Assembly (NCBI GenBank): GCA_029062865.1
Contig: JAIDPG010000381.1
Span: 1 to 31,642 of the forward strand
DNA: 31,642 nt
Direction of reading: 5' to 3'
Origin: Oscillospiraceae bacterium
Lineage (GTDB): Bacteria > Bacillota > Clostridia > Oscillospirales > Ruminococcaceae
Below are positions 22,206 to 30,376 of the stretch, piece by piece. The stretch's first letter is position 1; every line of letters starts with the position of its first letter. The position numbers were made by a program, and so were the translations under genes. A model generated the notes under the pieces. That model searched no databases and was not told the DNA's origin. It was given only the letters and a program-made list of their open reading frames with translations.

Positions 22206-23069
22206 ATGAGGAAACACACGTTTATAAGGGAGAAGTCCCTTAGTCGGCATAACTGCCGATACAAAGAGGTTGACTGGTTCGAGTACTCCGAGGAGGAGCA
22301 GCAGGCGGTGAGAATGGCGCGGAGCACTCGCGCGCGGGCTTCTCCGCCGAAGATCAAGAACCTTAACGACAGCAACTCGCGGCGGAATTACCGTTGGTTG
22401 TTTCACAACAACTTTGGCGCGGGTGATTTTATGATAACTCTCACGTTCAAGAAGGTAACGTGCAAGCAGCAGTCGCAGCGGGAGTTCAGAAATTTCGTAA
22501 AGCGGGTGAGGCGTCTCTACGAGCGAAAAGGCGCGGTGCTGAAATATCTTTACGTATATGAAGGGAAGTGCGCTGGGACACGCCCGCATTATCACGTTGT
22601 GTTCAACACCGCGCCAGGGATATCAAGCGACGAGATCGTGAAGCTCTGGCGGTTGGGTTATACCAACACGCGAGTGCTTCAGCCCGACGACAGCGGGCTG
22701 TGTGAGGCTATGTGCGAATATCTCGCAAAGGAGCAAAAGCACGCCTCAAAGTACGAACGCAGCTGGAACGGCTCGGCAAACCTCAAACGCCCCGACGAGG
22801 TCACCGATGATAACGCGGTATCGCGCAAGCGTATGCGGAAGCTCCAGGACGCGGCGCGAAACGACGAGGTCAAGCGGTATCTGGAGCGGATATATATCGG
22901 GTGGATCGTGCTGTCGGCGGAGGTCGGCACAAACGAGGTCACCGGGAGACCGTTCGCTCATATCCGAATGATACGCCGCGAGCGGTATGGGCATTACATA
23001 AAGCTGTACAAGGCGGTCAAGGGCAAATCTCCGCCGAATAGCCTAAAAAGCCATTCGAGCGGCGGTTAA
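22206..23069 (+). CDS. HUH-type rolling-circle replication-associated protein
   Basis: The 287-aa protein has the three Rep motifs: motif 1 'FMITLTF' (75-81), motif 2 'RPHYHVVF' with HYH at 128-130, and motif 3 'CEYLAKEQK' with the candidate nicking Tyr at 172. This is the single-Tyr HUH endonuclease type seen in filamentous or micro-phage and plasmid initiators and in many Clostridia phage islands. It would nick an origin and attach to the 5' end. GGGGAAGTG precedes the ATG. The last codons overlap the first copy of a 27-base direct repeat. Confidence 0.9.
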   Translation: MRKHTFIREKSLSRHNCRYKEVDWFEYSEEEQQAVRMARSTRARASPPKIKNLNDSNSRRNYRWLFHNNFGAGDFMITLTFKKVTCKQQSQREFRNFVKRVRRLYERKGAVLKYLYVYEGKCAGTRPHYHVVFNTAPGISSDEIVKLWRLGYTNTRVLQPDDSGLCEAMCEYLAKEQKHASKYERSWNGSANLKRPDEVTDDNAVSRKRMRKLQDAARNDEVKRYLERIYIGWIVLSAEVGTNEVTGRPFAHIRMIRRERYGHYIKLYKAVKGKSPPNSLKSHSSGG

Positions 23070-23155
23070 GGAGAAAATTTAAGGGAAAAGTGAAGATTTC
23101 AATGAAGTTTGCGGGCGTTATCGTTGCGGAATAGCCTAAAATGCGATACGAGCGG
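23036..23155. repeat. 27-base imperfect direct repeats flanking the rep 3' end
   Basis: 23036-23062 and 23129-23155 match at 24 of 27 positions (GAATAGCCTAAAA then GC-AT- then CGAGCGG), starting 93 bases apart. The first copy lies in the last codons of rep, within a CCGCC...GGCGG inverted repeat; the second is in the 117-base gap before the PcfK-like gene. Protein-coding constraint cannot explain the second copy. It is a candidate Rep-binding site or origin. Confidence 0.75.
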
Positions 23156-23186
23156 ATTTTGTTGGAAGTGTGGAAAGGAAATACAT

Positions 23187-23591
23187 ATGGCAAGAAAAGC
23201 AAAGAATACGGAGCAAAAAGAAACGCAGGTGTTCGATAATATCTTCGATGAAGCCTTTGCGAAGCTTGGAGAGCCCAAAAATGATCTGGAGCGGGACACA
23301 TTGAATTATATACGCCCGCTTGTTTCGGAGATGATCGCGCAGGATATTGTCGGTAAGGGCTTGACGCTTTCCGGGTGTATCGATCACTGCTTTGGCAAAG
23401 GTCACAAATTTGAGGTGAAAAAGGGAAACAGAGGCCTTGCAAGGGTCACGGAAGAGCAGCATTTCGAGTGGGTTCGTGAATACTTCGGCATAGAGGGAGC
23501 GGCGGAGGCTGTACCGCCGAAGGAGCCGCTGAAGCTCTCCGGGGAGAACACGCCGAGGCTCGATCTCGACCTTGACAGCTTGTTTGATTAA
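23187..23591 (+). CDS. PcfK-like protein (134 aa)
   Basis: ATG 23187 is preceded by AAAGGA at 7 bases; a longer frame upstream lacks a ribosome binding site. The product 'NIFDEAFAKLGEPKNDLERDTLNYIRPLVSEMIAQDIVGKGLTLSGCIDHCFGKGHKFEVKKGNRGLARVTEEQHFEWVREYFGI' matches the PcfK-like family as I recall it, and ends in an acidic tail 'LDLDLDSLFD'. The gene precedes a PcfJ-like gene by 11 bases, the pairing known from enterococcal pCF10 and from many phages. Its molecular role is not known. Confidence 0.78.
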   Translation: MARKAKNTEQKETQVFDNIFDEAFAKLGEPKNDLERDTLNYIRPLVSEMIAQDIVGKGLTLSGCIDHCFGKGHKFEVKKGNRGLARVTEEQHFEWVREYFGIEGAAEAVPPKEPLKLSGENTPRLDLDLDSLFD

Positions 23592-23602
23592 GGCGGTGTG
23601 GT

Positions 23603-25771
23603 ATGAAAGGATTAAAGGAACTTAAGCAAACGCCGATAACGCCCTCCGTTAAGGTAAAAGTCGGCAAGGCGGACAAAGACACAACTTATTATAGAGCCGA
23701 GTGCTATCACGCTTACACCGCCGAGGTCGTCAATAACAAGGAAAACGGCGAGGTTCTTGTGATAGCGTTTTACAACGGCTCGGACAACAAATCGCGGGAA
23801 CACAACGCGGTTCTCAACATCGCCGAGCGGCACTTCCTGACGCAGAACGGAGAGTTTGCATCGGAACGTTATGACAGCGAGCACGAGGCGAAGCCCGGTG
23901 ATTTTGTCATATCCACATCGGATATTAATAATGGGCTTGGGGTGTCCGATCAAGTGTGGGGATTGATACACGGATGGAGCACCCAATGTAAGAATCTGCC
24001 TATGAACAACGCCGAAAAAGTAATCCTCGGTTTTGCAAAGCGGCACAAGCTGCTGAATACCGTATATCGCGAAAGCTATCCGAAGAAGAAGCTTTATGAT
24101 AACGGATTGAGCTGGTTCGCGGCATATCAAAGGAAGTTGAAAAATGATAAAAAAGAGGCGGCAAAAGAGCGGCTGGAAATGCGCACCACAAACCGAATGG
24201 CGCAGTTGTCTGATGGTGTCCCGGAAGATTTCCGTAAATGGATCGAGGACGAGATGCTTACCGAAGCGGCGTGGTTTTACACATTTGAAAAACGCGTCGC
24301 AAAAGGCATTTGCGGGGCTTGCGGTGAGATCACAAGCATAGAGGGCGTGAAAAACAAGAAAAAAGGAACCTGCCCGGCTTGTGGCCGACCGATAAAGTAT
24401 ATCAGCGTGAAGAAGATGAATAAGATCAGTATTTCGAGCTTTCGCGCGGCGTTTGTTGAAAAGGTGAACGATGAAGAGTTTGTGAGCAGATACTTCTCCG
24501 TGCAAAAGAGATATGACAGCGAATGCACCGATAGCGGATACAAGGCAAGGCTCGACGTTAGATTTGCGGAAGTCAAGCGTGAGTTCTGGCAAGTGAAGAG
24601 CGGCGGAATCAAGATCACGGGGCTTTACGAAGCTGTTTACCGTTACGGAAGCACACCGGGTGTGGACGAGCCGTCGCGCTGGGATAGGATACCGCCGCGG
24701 TATGGCGTGCGCGAACCCGGAATGATATTTACCGGAAACGCGATCGAGGTCACAAAGGCTCTTGCTCAGCAGCTGAATAAGCCGAGGTTTGAAAATATCG
24801 ATATTCGGCCGCTTTTCGCAAATAACCGTGATTACACACCCGTTGAGATATTTTGCGGAGTATTCCGAATGCCCTCTATTGAGAGCATGGCAAAAATGGG
24901 ACTGTTAAATCTTGCGTACAGCTTGCTGAACGACCGCGAGGTAATTCCGATTAACACCGGAAGTCCCGCAAAGCAGCTCGGTGTGGACAGGCTCGTTATG
25001 CAGAAATTCGTCGAAGCAAATATCACGTACAGTCAATGGTACTACTGGAACAGGTGGCATCTTGAGCTTAATGACTGGGACGGGTTTATAAGCTTCATAG
25101 ATAAATTCCACGGACTCAGAACAATAGACGCAGCAATGACGGCTTGCCGCTCAATTAAACTAGGTACGCTGACGCGGTACCTGGAAAAACAGTCCTTGAA
25201 ATACGAAAAATCCGATACGCTGATGTGCTGGTCGGATTATATACAAATGGCAATCCTCAGCGGTTTGGATCTGGAGCACAACCGCAGCCTTATCTATCCC
25301 CAGGACGTCAAAATCGAGCATGACCGATTCTCCGATATGAAGGATAAGATCAGAAACATTCAGTATGAGAACAAGCTGAAGGAGCGCGCGAAGCTCCTTG
25401 AACGCCTTGCGCTTGAGGGTGAAGATTTCATAATCGTACCTCTTAAAAATGTTTCCGATTTTATCAACGAGAGCAACGAGCTGAAGCACTGCGTAAAAAC
25501 ATATATACGGCGGTGTTCGAGCGGCGAAACAAACATTTTCGGGCTTCGGAAAAAAGACGAACCGGAAAAGCCGTATTTCACCGTCAACATCAGCAATCAC
25601 GGAAATCTGATACAGAATCGCGGCAAGTACAATTGCGCACCGCCGAAGGAAGTACGGGATTTTGTTGAAAAATGGCTCAAACGTGTTCGGGCAAAGTTAA
25701 AAACGATGTCGCTTGATCCGAAAATCACTATTACTCAAACGACAGCGGAAAATTTCAGAATAGGAGCGTAA
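23603..25771 (+). CDS. PcfJ-like protein (722 aa)
   Basis: Largest gene of the element. A four-Cys zinc knuckle lies at about 237-261 (CGAC...CPAC). The C-terminal block 'INESNELKHCVKTYIRRCSSGETNIFGLRKKDEPEKPYFTVNISNHGNLIQNRGKYNCAPP' (about 620-690) is the PcfJ domain hallmark (LxHCVxxY...I..LR...TV.I...I.Q.RG..N). The middle is helical with many aromatic residues. Its function is unknown; it is carried by conjugative plasmids and phages beside PcfK. The ribosome binding site is weak (GGTGTGGT), which suggests coupling to the PcfK-like gene. Confidence 0.87.
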   Translation: MKGLKELKQTPITPSVKVKVGKADKDTTYYRAECYHAYTAEVVNNKENGEVLVIAFYNGSDNKSREHNAVLNIAERHFLTQNGEFASERYDSEHEAKPGDFVISTSDINNGLGVSDQVWGLIHGWSTQCKNLPMNNAEKVILGFAKRHKLLNTVYRESYPKKKLYDNGLSWFAAYQRKLKNDKKEAAKERLEMRTTNRMAQLSDGVPEDFRKWIEDEMLTEAAWFYTFEKRVAKGICGACGEITSIEGVKNKKKGTCPACGRPIKYISVKKMNKISISSFRAAFVEKVNDEEFVSRYFSVQKRYDSECTDSGYKARLDVRFAEVKREFWQVKSGGIKITGLYEAVYRYGSTPGVDEPSRWDRIPPRYGVREPGMIFTGNAIEVTKALAQQLNKPRFENIDIRPLFANNRDYTPVEIFCGVFRMPSIESMAKMGLLNLAYSLLNDREVIPINTGSPAKQLGVDRLVMQKFVEANITYSQWYYWNRWHLELNDWDGFISFIDKFHGLRTIDAAMTACRSIKLGTLTRYLEKQSLKYEKSDTLMCWSDYIQMAILSGLDLEHNRSLIYPQDVKIEHDRFSDMKDKIRNIQYENKLKERAKLLERLALEGEDFIIVPLKNVSDFINESNELKHCVKTYIRRCSSGETNIFGLRKKDEPEKPYFTVNISNHGNLIQNRGKYNCAPPKEVRDFVEKWLKRVRAKLKTMSLDPKITITQTTAENFRIGA

Positions 25772-25774
25772 ACT

Positions 25775-26728
25775 ATGGAACTCACAAAAGAAGTAAGATC
25801 AAAAGCACAAGAACTGAACAGCCGCATAATCGCAAATGCGCAGATCGCGGCGGAGAGCATCGTGAGGGTCGGACAGGATTTGAAGCTGATGCGCGATGAA
25901 AAGCTTTACAGCGCCCTTGGATATGGCGATTTTGAAGCGTATTGCAAGCTTGGAGTTAAAATCGGACAGCGGCAGGCATACAACTTTATCCGCTGCTTTG
26001 AGACCTACGGAGAACAGCTGACGGGTTTGCAGCACCTCGGTATCACAAAGCTTACGGCAATGCTCGCTCTTGACAGCGAGGATCGCGACGCGCTCATCGA
26101 GAGCGGCGACGCGGAGCAGTTGTCTGTGCGCGAGCTCGAACAACGCGTCAAGGAGCTTCAGCAGAAAAACGAACAGCTGACGCTTGACCTCGGCGAGAAG
26201 TCCAAAGAGGAAAGCAAGCTCGAAAAAATGCGGAACGATATGGAGAAGCTTCAGGCAGAGCTCGCCGCTCAAAAGGACATTCAGACAAAGAAGGACGAAC
26301 GCATCAAAGAGCTTGAGGCAAAGCCCGTTGAAGTCGCGGTCGAGAAACCGTCCAAAGCGGAGATCGCCGAGATCGAGAAAAAAGCCGCCGAAAAGGCGAA
26401 AAAGGCTGTCAAAAAGCAGCACGATAAGGAACTCGCCGAGCTCCGCGAAAAATCCGAAAGCGAGCGGCGGGCGGCTGTTGAGGCGGAGCAAAAAAAATAC
26501 CTCGCCGAGATTGAACGCTTGAGGAAAAGAAACACGGATTTGCAGTCGAGTGCAAAAAAAGCACCGCCGACCAGCGAGAAGGAGCGCATTAAGATCTGCC
26601 TGGAGGAAGTCCAGCGGAATTTCAACACCGCGCTTGAGACTATCGGCAAGCTCCCGGAAGAGGAGCGGGAGAAGTTTAAGGGCGTTTTGAAGGCGGTTGT
26701 TGAGAAAATGGGAGGGCTGCTGGTATGA
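25775..26728 (+). CDS. DUF3102-like coiled-coil protein (317 aa)
   Basis: The N-terminal part 'NSRIIANAQIAAESIVRVGQDLKLMRDEKLYSALGYGDFEAYCKLGVKIGQRQAYNFIRCFETYGEQ' (about 12-80) resembles DUF3102, a ParB-accessory-like HTH found in phages and plasmids. A long charged coiled coil (about 115-260) and a helical C-terminus follow. It starts 4 bases after PcfJ and overlaps the next gene by 4. A DNA-binding structural or partition-like role is inferred. A third TTTGCA-N6-TGCAAA palindrome lies inside its coding sequence. Confidence 0.82.
   Translation: MELTKEVRSKAQELNSRIIANAQIAAESIVRVGQDLKLMRDEKLYSALGYGDFEAYCKLGVKIGQRQAYNFIRCFETYGEQLTGLQHLGITKLTAMLALDSEDRDALIESGDAEQLSVRELEQRVKELQQKNEQLTLDLGEKSKEESKLEKMRNDMEKLQAELAAQKDIQTKKDERIKELEAKPVEVAVEKPSKAEIAEIEKKAAEKAKKAVKKQHDKELAELREKSESERRAAVEAEQKKYLAEIERLRKRNTDLQSSAKKAPPTSEKERIKICLEEVQRNFNTALETIGKLPEEEREKFKGVLKAVVEKMGGLLV
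26539..26556. repeat. TTTGCA-N6-TGCAAA palindrome, copy 3
   Basis: A 6-bp stem with loop GTCGAG sits within the DUF3102-like coding sequence. The loop differs from copy 2 at one base. Coding constraint may contribute. Confidence 0.45.
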
Positions 26729-27102
26729 ATAAATCAAGAATTTTTCCAATAGCACGGCTTGTTATAGTTGCAGCAACCATTCTATGTATTGTGGGAATCT
26801 ATACGCTGTTCAATTTTAACGACACTGAATATACAATCACCGTAACAGATAAGGAGCGGGTCTTTGCGGGCGGCGAAGGCGGCGAGTCTAAATACTTAGT
26901 TTTTGGTGATGACACGAACGGCAATGCATTGGTTTTTGAAAACACCGACACATTTATTCGTGGGAAATGGAATAGTTCAAATATCCAAGGGCAGTTAAAA
27001 ATTGGCGGCACATATACAATAACTGTTGTCGGGTATAGAATTCCATTCTTAAGTTCATATCAGAATATAATTAAAGTACAACAGGAAGGAGCGGCGGAAT
27101 GA
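26725..27102 (+). CDS. Membrane-anchored hypothetical protein (125 aa; DUF1523-like?)
   Basis: One N-terminal hydrophobic helix 'IARLVIVAATILCIVGIYTLF' (about 9-29) is followed by an exposed beta-rich domain: 'TEYTITVTDKERVFAGGEGGESKYLVFGDDTNGNALVFENTDTFIRGKW...IGGTYTITVVGYRIPFLSSYQNIIKV'. The layout resembles the DUF1523 group of phage or bacterial membrane proteins, but I am not certain. It overlaps both neighbours by 4 bases (ATGA), so it is translationally coupled. Function unknown. Confidence 0.75.
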   Translation: MNKSRIFPIARLVIVAATILCIVGIYTLFNFNDTEYTITVTDKERVFAGGEGGESKYLVFGDDTNGNALVFENTDTFIRGKWNSSNIQGQLKIGGTYTITVVGYRIPFLSSYQNIIKVQQEGAAE

Positions 27103-27704
27103 TCAAGAAAAAACGCGTCGCGGCACTCTGCAAATCGAAAAAGCGCTTGCTTATGCAGACTCTGCCCGACAACACTCAGTGGATCGGCGACGGCGGAGCG
27201 ATGTACATACTCGCGGGAATTGAGCCTATGTCGGAGGACAGCCTCGCTTCAATGCTGGATTACTCCGAGAAGGACATCACTGCAATTTGCTTTAGGCAGG
27301 TAAACGGCTCTGAAGAGCTGTTCAGCGATGACAAAGAACGCGATGTTCAAATCGAGAAACCGCCGAAGCGCGTTATTATTGAAAATGCGGAGTATCTGAT
27401 CTTTGAAACTGTAAATGACCTTATTTTCATAAACGGCGACTATTTAAAGCCGATAGTTACGGACGATCAGACAACATATCACATGCGGACTTTATCGGAC
27501 GGCCAAAATGTGCTGTGCGTAAAAAAGGGCTTTTTGCCGGAAGCGGTGATCCTTGGCGTGAATTTTGACAACGACGCGTTGAACGGTTGGTTTGATGATC
27601 TCGCTGGAATTACAACCTCGGTGCAAAACAAATTTATGGCACGTCGAGAGACTGTGCAGGAAGAGCCCGATATGCAGATGACGCTTGAGGAGGGGGCAGA
27701 ATGA
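27099..27704 (+). CDS. Hypothetical protein (201 aa)
   Basis: ATG overlaps the previous stop codon (ATGA), with AAGGAG upstream. The basic N-terminus 'MIKKKRVAALCKSKKRLLMQTLPDNTQWIGDGGAMYILAGIEPM' is followed by mixed alpha/beta sequence and an acidic C-terminus. No transmembrane segment or known motif is present. The 'NTQWIGDGGAMYILAGIEPMSEDSL' stretch is, as I recall, common in Clostridia phage early hypotheticals. It overlaps the next gene by 4 bases. Confidence 0.75.
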   Translation: MIKKKRVAALCKSKKRLLMQTLPDNTQWIGDGGAMYILAGIEPMSEDSLASMLDYSEKDITAICFRQVNGSEELFSDDKERDVQIEKPPKRVIIENAEYLIFETVNDLIFINGDYLKPIVTDDQTTYHMRTLSDGQNVLCVKKGFLPEAVILGVNFDNDALNGWFDDLAGITTSVQNKFMARRETVQEEPDMQMTLEEGAE

Positions 27705-27901
27705 AGGTATATGAGTTAATGGCCGCACTCTCGGAACTGCCGAGCGGAGCGGAGGTGTTCTGCTCGTCGATGCTTTCGGTCGACGATGTTAAAAGCGGCA
27801 TAGTGGCAGACGATGAGGACAAAAACAACGTTCTCTATGAGTTTTATAGACCTCTGGATAATGTCGACACTAGCTGTGGCAGGGTCGATTTAGGTTTTTG
27901 A
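27701..27901 (+). CDS. Small acidic hypothetical protein (66 aa)
   Basis: Starts in an ATGA overlap with the previous gene after GAGGGGG. The product 'MKVYELMAALSELPSGAEVFCSSMLSVDDVKSGIVADDEDKNNVLYEFYRPLDNVDTSCGRVDLGF' is acidic, with a predicted helix then strands. 'VYELMAALSELPSGAEV' resembles many small phage proteins in which a similar start precedes a beta domain. Function unknown. Confidence 0.72.
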   Translation: MKVYELMAALSELPSGAEVFCSSMLSVDDVKSGIVADDEDKNNVLYEFYRPLDNVDTSCGRVDLGF

Positions 27902-27913
27902 GGAGGATAGGCA

Positions 27914-28210
27914 ATGGCGAGATACATCCGAGTATTCCTTGACGCGGACAATTTACGCATTGAGTTGGCGAAACTTTGTGAAAGGTTCAACATTTTGTTT
28001 GGTGAAGAAAGCCAGGGCTTCGGCAAGGCTCTTTCCGAATTGCCCGAAACTATTCCTGCCGCCGACGTTCGCCCCGAAAGGCACGGACACTGGATTGAAT
28101 ACGACGGCTATCAAGTTTGTTCCGAGTGCGGAGAAGAACACGCTTGGGACAGTTATCGTGCCACTTATTGCGAAGACTGCGGCGCGAAAATGGACGGAAA
28201 GGACGTGTAA
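27914..28210 (+). CDS. Zinc-ribbon protein (98 aa)
   Basis: GAGGAGG precedes ATG 27914. The C-terminal part 'RHGHWIEYDGYQVCSECGEEHAWDSYRATYCEDCGAKMDG' is a two-CxxC zinc ribbon, very common in Firmicutes phages, usually preceded, as here, by 'LPETIPAADVRPE'. The N-terminal helix is not diagnostic. It probably binds nucleic acid or protein. Confidence 0.82.
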   Translation: MARYIRVFLDADNLRIELAKLCERFNILFGEESQGFGKALSELPETIPAADVRPERHGHWIEYDGYQVCSECGEEHAWDSYRATYCEDCGAKMDGKDV

Positions 28211-28212
28211 AA

Positions 28213-28833
28213 ATGGGCTATCAACCTAAAATTATTCGCGGAAAAGTTAAAGGTACCGGCTATCCGATAGACGGTCGGGAGCTTCTTTTCTCGTTGTGGG
28301 ATTACGACAATTACGAGAGCTATCATCTTAGCGGTTGGCGCGATGACGATGACGAAGCCGTTATGCTGACCATACACCAAAGCGAGGAAGAAGCCGGACT
28401 TTGCGGGTTTAACACTTTGGAGGACTTTGCAAGAGCGTGGGAAGAAGGCGAATATGAGGCGGAAGGCGCATTTTGCCTCGCTCCCGACAATGTAGACGTA
28501 TCGGAAATTATCCAGGAGGAGAAGCGGTCAAGCACGGATAGGCTTACTGTAAAAGTTTTTCCGAACGATAAAGATTACGCGTTGAAGTGTATGTGCAGTT
28601 TTGCACGAAATGGAGAGGTAGATGACGTTGACGGTTGCGAGGACTTTTGCTCCTTACGTGAGGGCGAATGTGATGGGTGCGGATTTCAAGAAGCATTTAA
28701 CCGCCTCGCCGCCTACGAGAATACGGGGCTCACTCCTAACGAGATAACCGCGCTTAAATCAGATAACGCAAGGTTACACAAGCTCCTCGAAGAGCTTACG
28801 GATACTTTAAGAAAGGACAGTACATCACAATGA
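28213..28833 (+). CDS. Hypothetical protein with Cys-rich middle (206 aa)
   Basis: ATG 28213 lies 3 bases after the previous stop; a longer upstream frame is only a shadow of the zinc-ribbon gene. The N-terminal domain 'GYPIDGRELLFSLWDYDNYESYHLSGWRDDDDEA' is followed by an acidic segment, a Cys cluster 'CMCSFARNGEVDDVDGCEDFCSLREGECDGCGF' and 'FNRLAAYENTGLTPNEITALKSDNARLHKLLEELTDTL'. That last coiled coil is widespread in small phage proteins. The gene overlaps the next one by 4 bases. Confidence 0.75.
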   Translation: MGYQPKIIRGKVKGTGYPIDGRELLFSLWDYDNYESYHLSGWRDDDDEAVMLTIHQSEEEAGLCGFNTLEDFARAWEEGEYEAEGAFCLAPDNVDVSEIIQEEKRSSTDRLTVKVFPNDKDYALKCMCSFARNGEVDDVDGCEDFCSLREGECDGCGFQEAFNRLAAYENTGLTPNEITALKSDNARLHKLLEELTDTLRKDSTSQ

Positions 28834-29168
28834 TACACGTATTAAAGATTTTCCCCGAGTACTTCAATAAGGTAATTTCTGGGGAGAAAACATTTGAGAT
28901 CCGCAAAAACGACAGAAATTTTCTCGTCGGCGATTATATCGCATTGAACGAATTCACAAGTGAAAGCGGATACACGGGGCGCAGCGCACTGTACCGCATT
29001 ACCTATGTCGCCGGGCACGGTCATCCGCCCGTGTCATTGCCGGATGGGTACGTTATTTTGGGAATTCGCCCGTGCGTTTTCGACGAAAGAGGAAATCGGG
29101 AGTATCCCACTGTAACAGAATCGTTTGAAAAGCGGAACAGATCAAGTTTTGAGGAGGCAGCAAGATGA
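28830..29168 (+). CDS. DUF3850 (ASCH/PUA-like) protein
   Basis: 'MIHVLKIFPEYFNKVISGEKTFEIRKNDRNFLVGDYIALNEFTSESGYTGRSALYRITYV...LPDGYVILGI' fits DUF3850, an ASCH-like fold with the hallmark 'KTFEIRKNDRNF.VGD'. These domains are predicted RNA-binding or modified-nucleoside-handling proteins. The match covers the whole first 85 residues; a short polar tail follows. It overlaps both neighbours by 4 bases. Confidence 0.88.
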   Translation: MIHVLKIFPEYFNKVISGEKTFEIRKNDRNFLVGDYIALNEFTSESGYTGRSALYRITYVAGHGHPPVSLPDGYVILGIRPCVFDERGNREYPTVTESFEKRNRSSFEEAAR

Positions 29169-29686
29169 ACATAATCGCAATTGACACAGAAACCACGGGC
29201 TTGAACCCGAACGAGGACGAGATCATTCAGTTCTCGGCGGTGGATATGCAGGGGCACGCGCTGGCGGACTTTCTGATCAAGCCGATCTTCCACGAGCGGT
29301 GGGATGAAGCCGAGAAGATCAACGGAATATCTCCCGAGGCGGTCAAGGACTGCCTGCCGCTCACCGACAGGAAAGCCGAGATCGAGCGGCTGCTGAACAG
29401 CGCGGATCTGATTGTCGGATATAGCACTCAATTCGACCTTGACTTCCTCGCGAGCGGCGGAATTGAGCTGCCCGACACGGAAACGCTTGACATCAAGAGA
29501 ATCTTCGAGAGTATTAAGACCGAGACTGCCGCGGACGGAATTTCGCGCAAATGGCAGTCGCTTGTAAGCTGCGCCGCATATTACGGCTACGACTGGAACG
29601 GCAAGCCGCACGACAGCCTTGCCGACGCGCGGGCGACGATGTTCTGCTTTCAGACGATGTTCGGTATGCTGAATCGTGGAAAGTAG
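29165..29686 (+). CDS. DnaQ-like 3'-5' exonuclease (DEDDh)
   Basis: 173 aa. Exo I 'IAIDTETTGLNP' carries D7 and E9; Exo II is in 'LIVGYSTQFDLDFL'; Exo III 'HDSLADARATMF' gives the His and last Asp of DEDDh. Stand-alone members act in proofreading or DNA processing; in this operon it probably serves replication. It overlaps DUF3850 by 4 bases with GAGGAGG upstream. Confidence 0.92.
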   Translation: MNIIAIDTETTGLNPNEDEIIQFSAVDMQGHALADFLIKPIFHERWDEAEKINGISPEAVKDCLPLTDRKAEIERLLNSADLIVGYSTQFDLDFLASGGIELPDTETLDIKRIFESIKTETAADGISRKWQSLVSCAAYYGYDWNGKPHDSLADARATMFCFQTMFGMLNRGK

Positions 29687-29692
29687 GTAAAA

Positions 29693-30376
29693 ATGCTTAG
29701 TGACTTTAACAAAATATTTCACCCAGCCTTCCGGCGCGAGACACCAAAACAGACTGAAGAGAGAATATTGAAGATGCGCACGCGTGCATTTTATCCTGGC
29801 GGTATTACAACGCGCAAGAAATACTTCACTCCAAACGAACTTGTTGATATATACATCAAGGGGAACAGGATTCTCTATGAGCATTTGGAAGATAAAGGGT
29901 TCGGCGATGAAGAATTCGATCGTAACAGAGACGAATGGCAACACGCTTTGTTAAGTGCTGATAAGTATGTCGTTCCGCAAGAGTTGCAAGAAAGACAAAA
30001 AGCGTTTGCAATGCTTGTCGGCGAATTTCTCGAGATTGACAGAAGTCTTGCGAGATTAGGTCACGCGGCCTTTTCAAACAGAAATATAGTCGGCATTTAT
30101 AACTTAATTCCATATTTTGAAAAGCTTGCAGAGAATTACAACTTGAATTTGTATTACAGTTTTTTCGCGGAACTAGAACAGCTTCGTCAATACAATTACG
30201 ACTTGGCAAAGGTATGTGAACAAGGCAGTTTCCTGGTGACGTATGTGGAAGAAAAAGCATTGTGCCTAGAAAGAATACAATGTGCAAAAGAAAACTTGAA
30301 ACTTCTTGTTCTTCAAATCGAGGGTTGTAACAAAATAGCGAAAGGACTTGACGAAAGGACGGATAAAAATGGGTAA
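29693..30376 (+). CDS. Hypothetical helical protein (227 aa)
   Basis: The sequence is AT-rich, charged and mostly helical, with 'YPGGITTRKKYFTPNELVDIYIKGNRILYEHLEDKGFGDEEFDRNRDEWQHAL' and a long C-terminal helical part (about 150-215) that may form a coiled coil. No motif, membrane segment or signal peptide is seen. The ribosome binding site is weak (AGGT), and the start is 6 bases after the exonuclease stop. Family not recognised. Confidence 0.7.
   Translation: MLSDFNKIFHPAFRRETPKQTEERILKMRTRAFYPGGITTRKKYFTPNELVDIYIKGNRILYEHLEDKGFGDEEFDRNRDEWQHALLSADKYVVPQELQERQKAFAMLVGEFLEIDRSLARLGHAAFSNRNIVGIYNLIPYFEKLAENYNLNLYYSFFAELEQLRQYNYDLAKVCEQGSFLVTYVEEKALCLERIQCAKENLKLLVLQIEGCNKIAKGLDERTDKNG

Noticed and set aside
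28117..28212. N-terminal extension of the 206-aa gene
   Set aside because: The extension overlaps the zinc-ribbon gene out of frame and reads as a shadow; ATG 28213 begins the recognisable protein.
29021..29944. 307-aa minus-strand frame
   Set aside because: It lies opposite the DnaQ-like exonuclease and DUF3850 genes, both with recognisable motifs.
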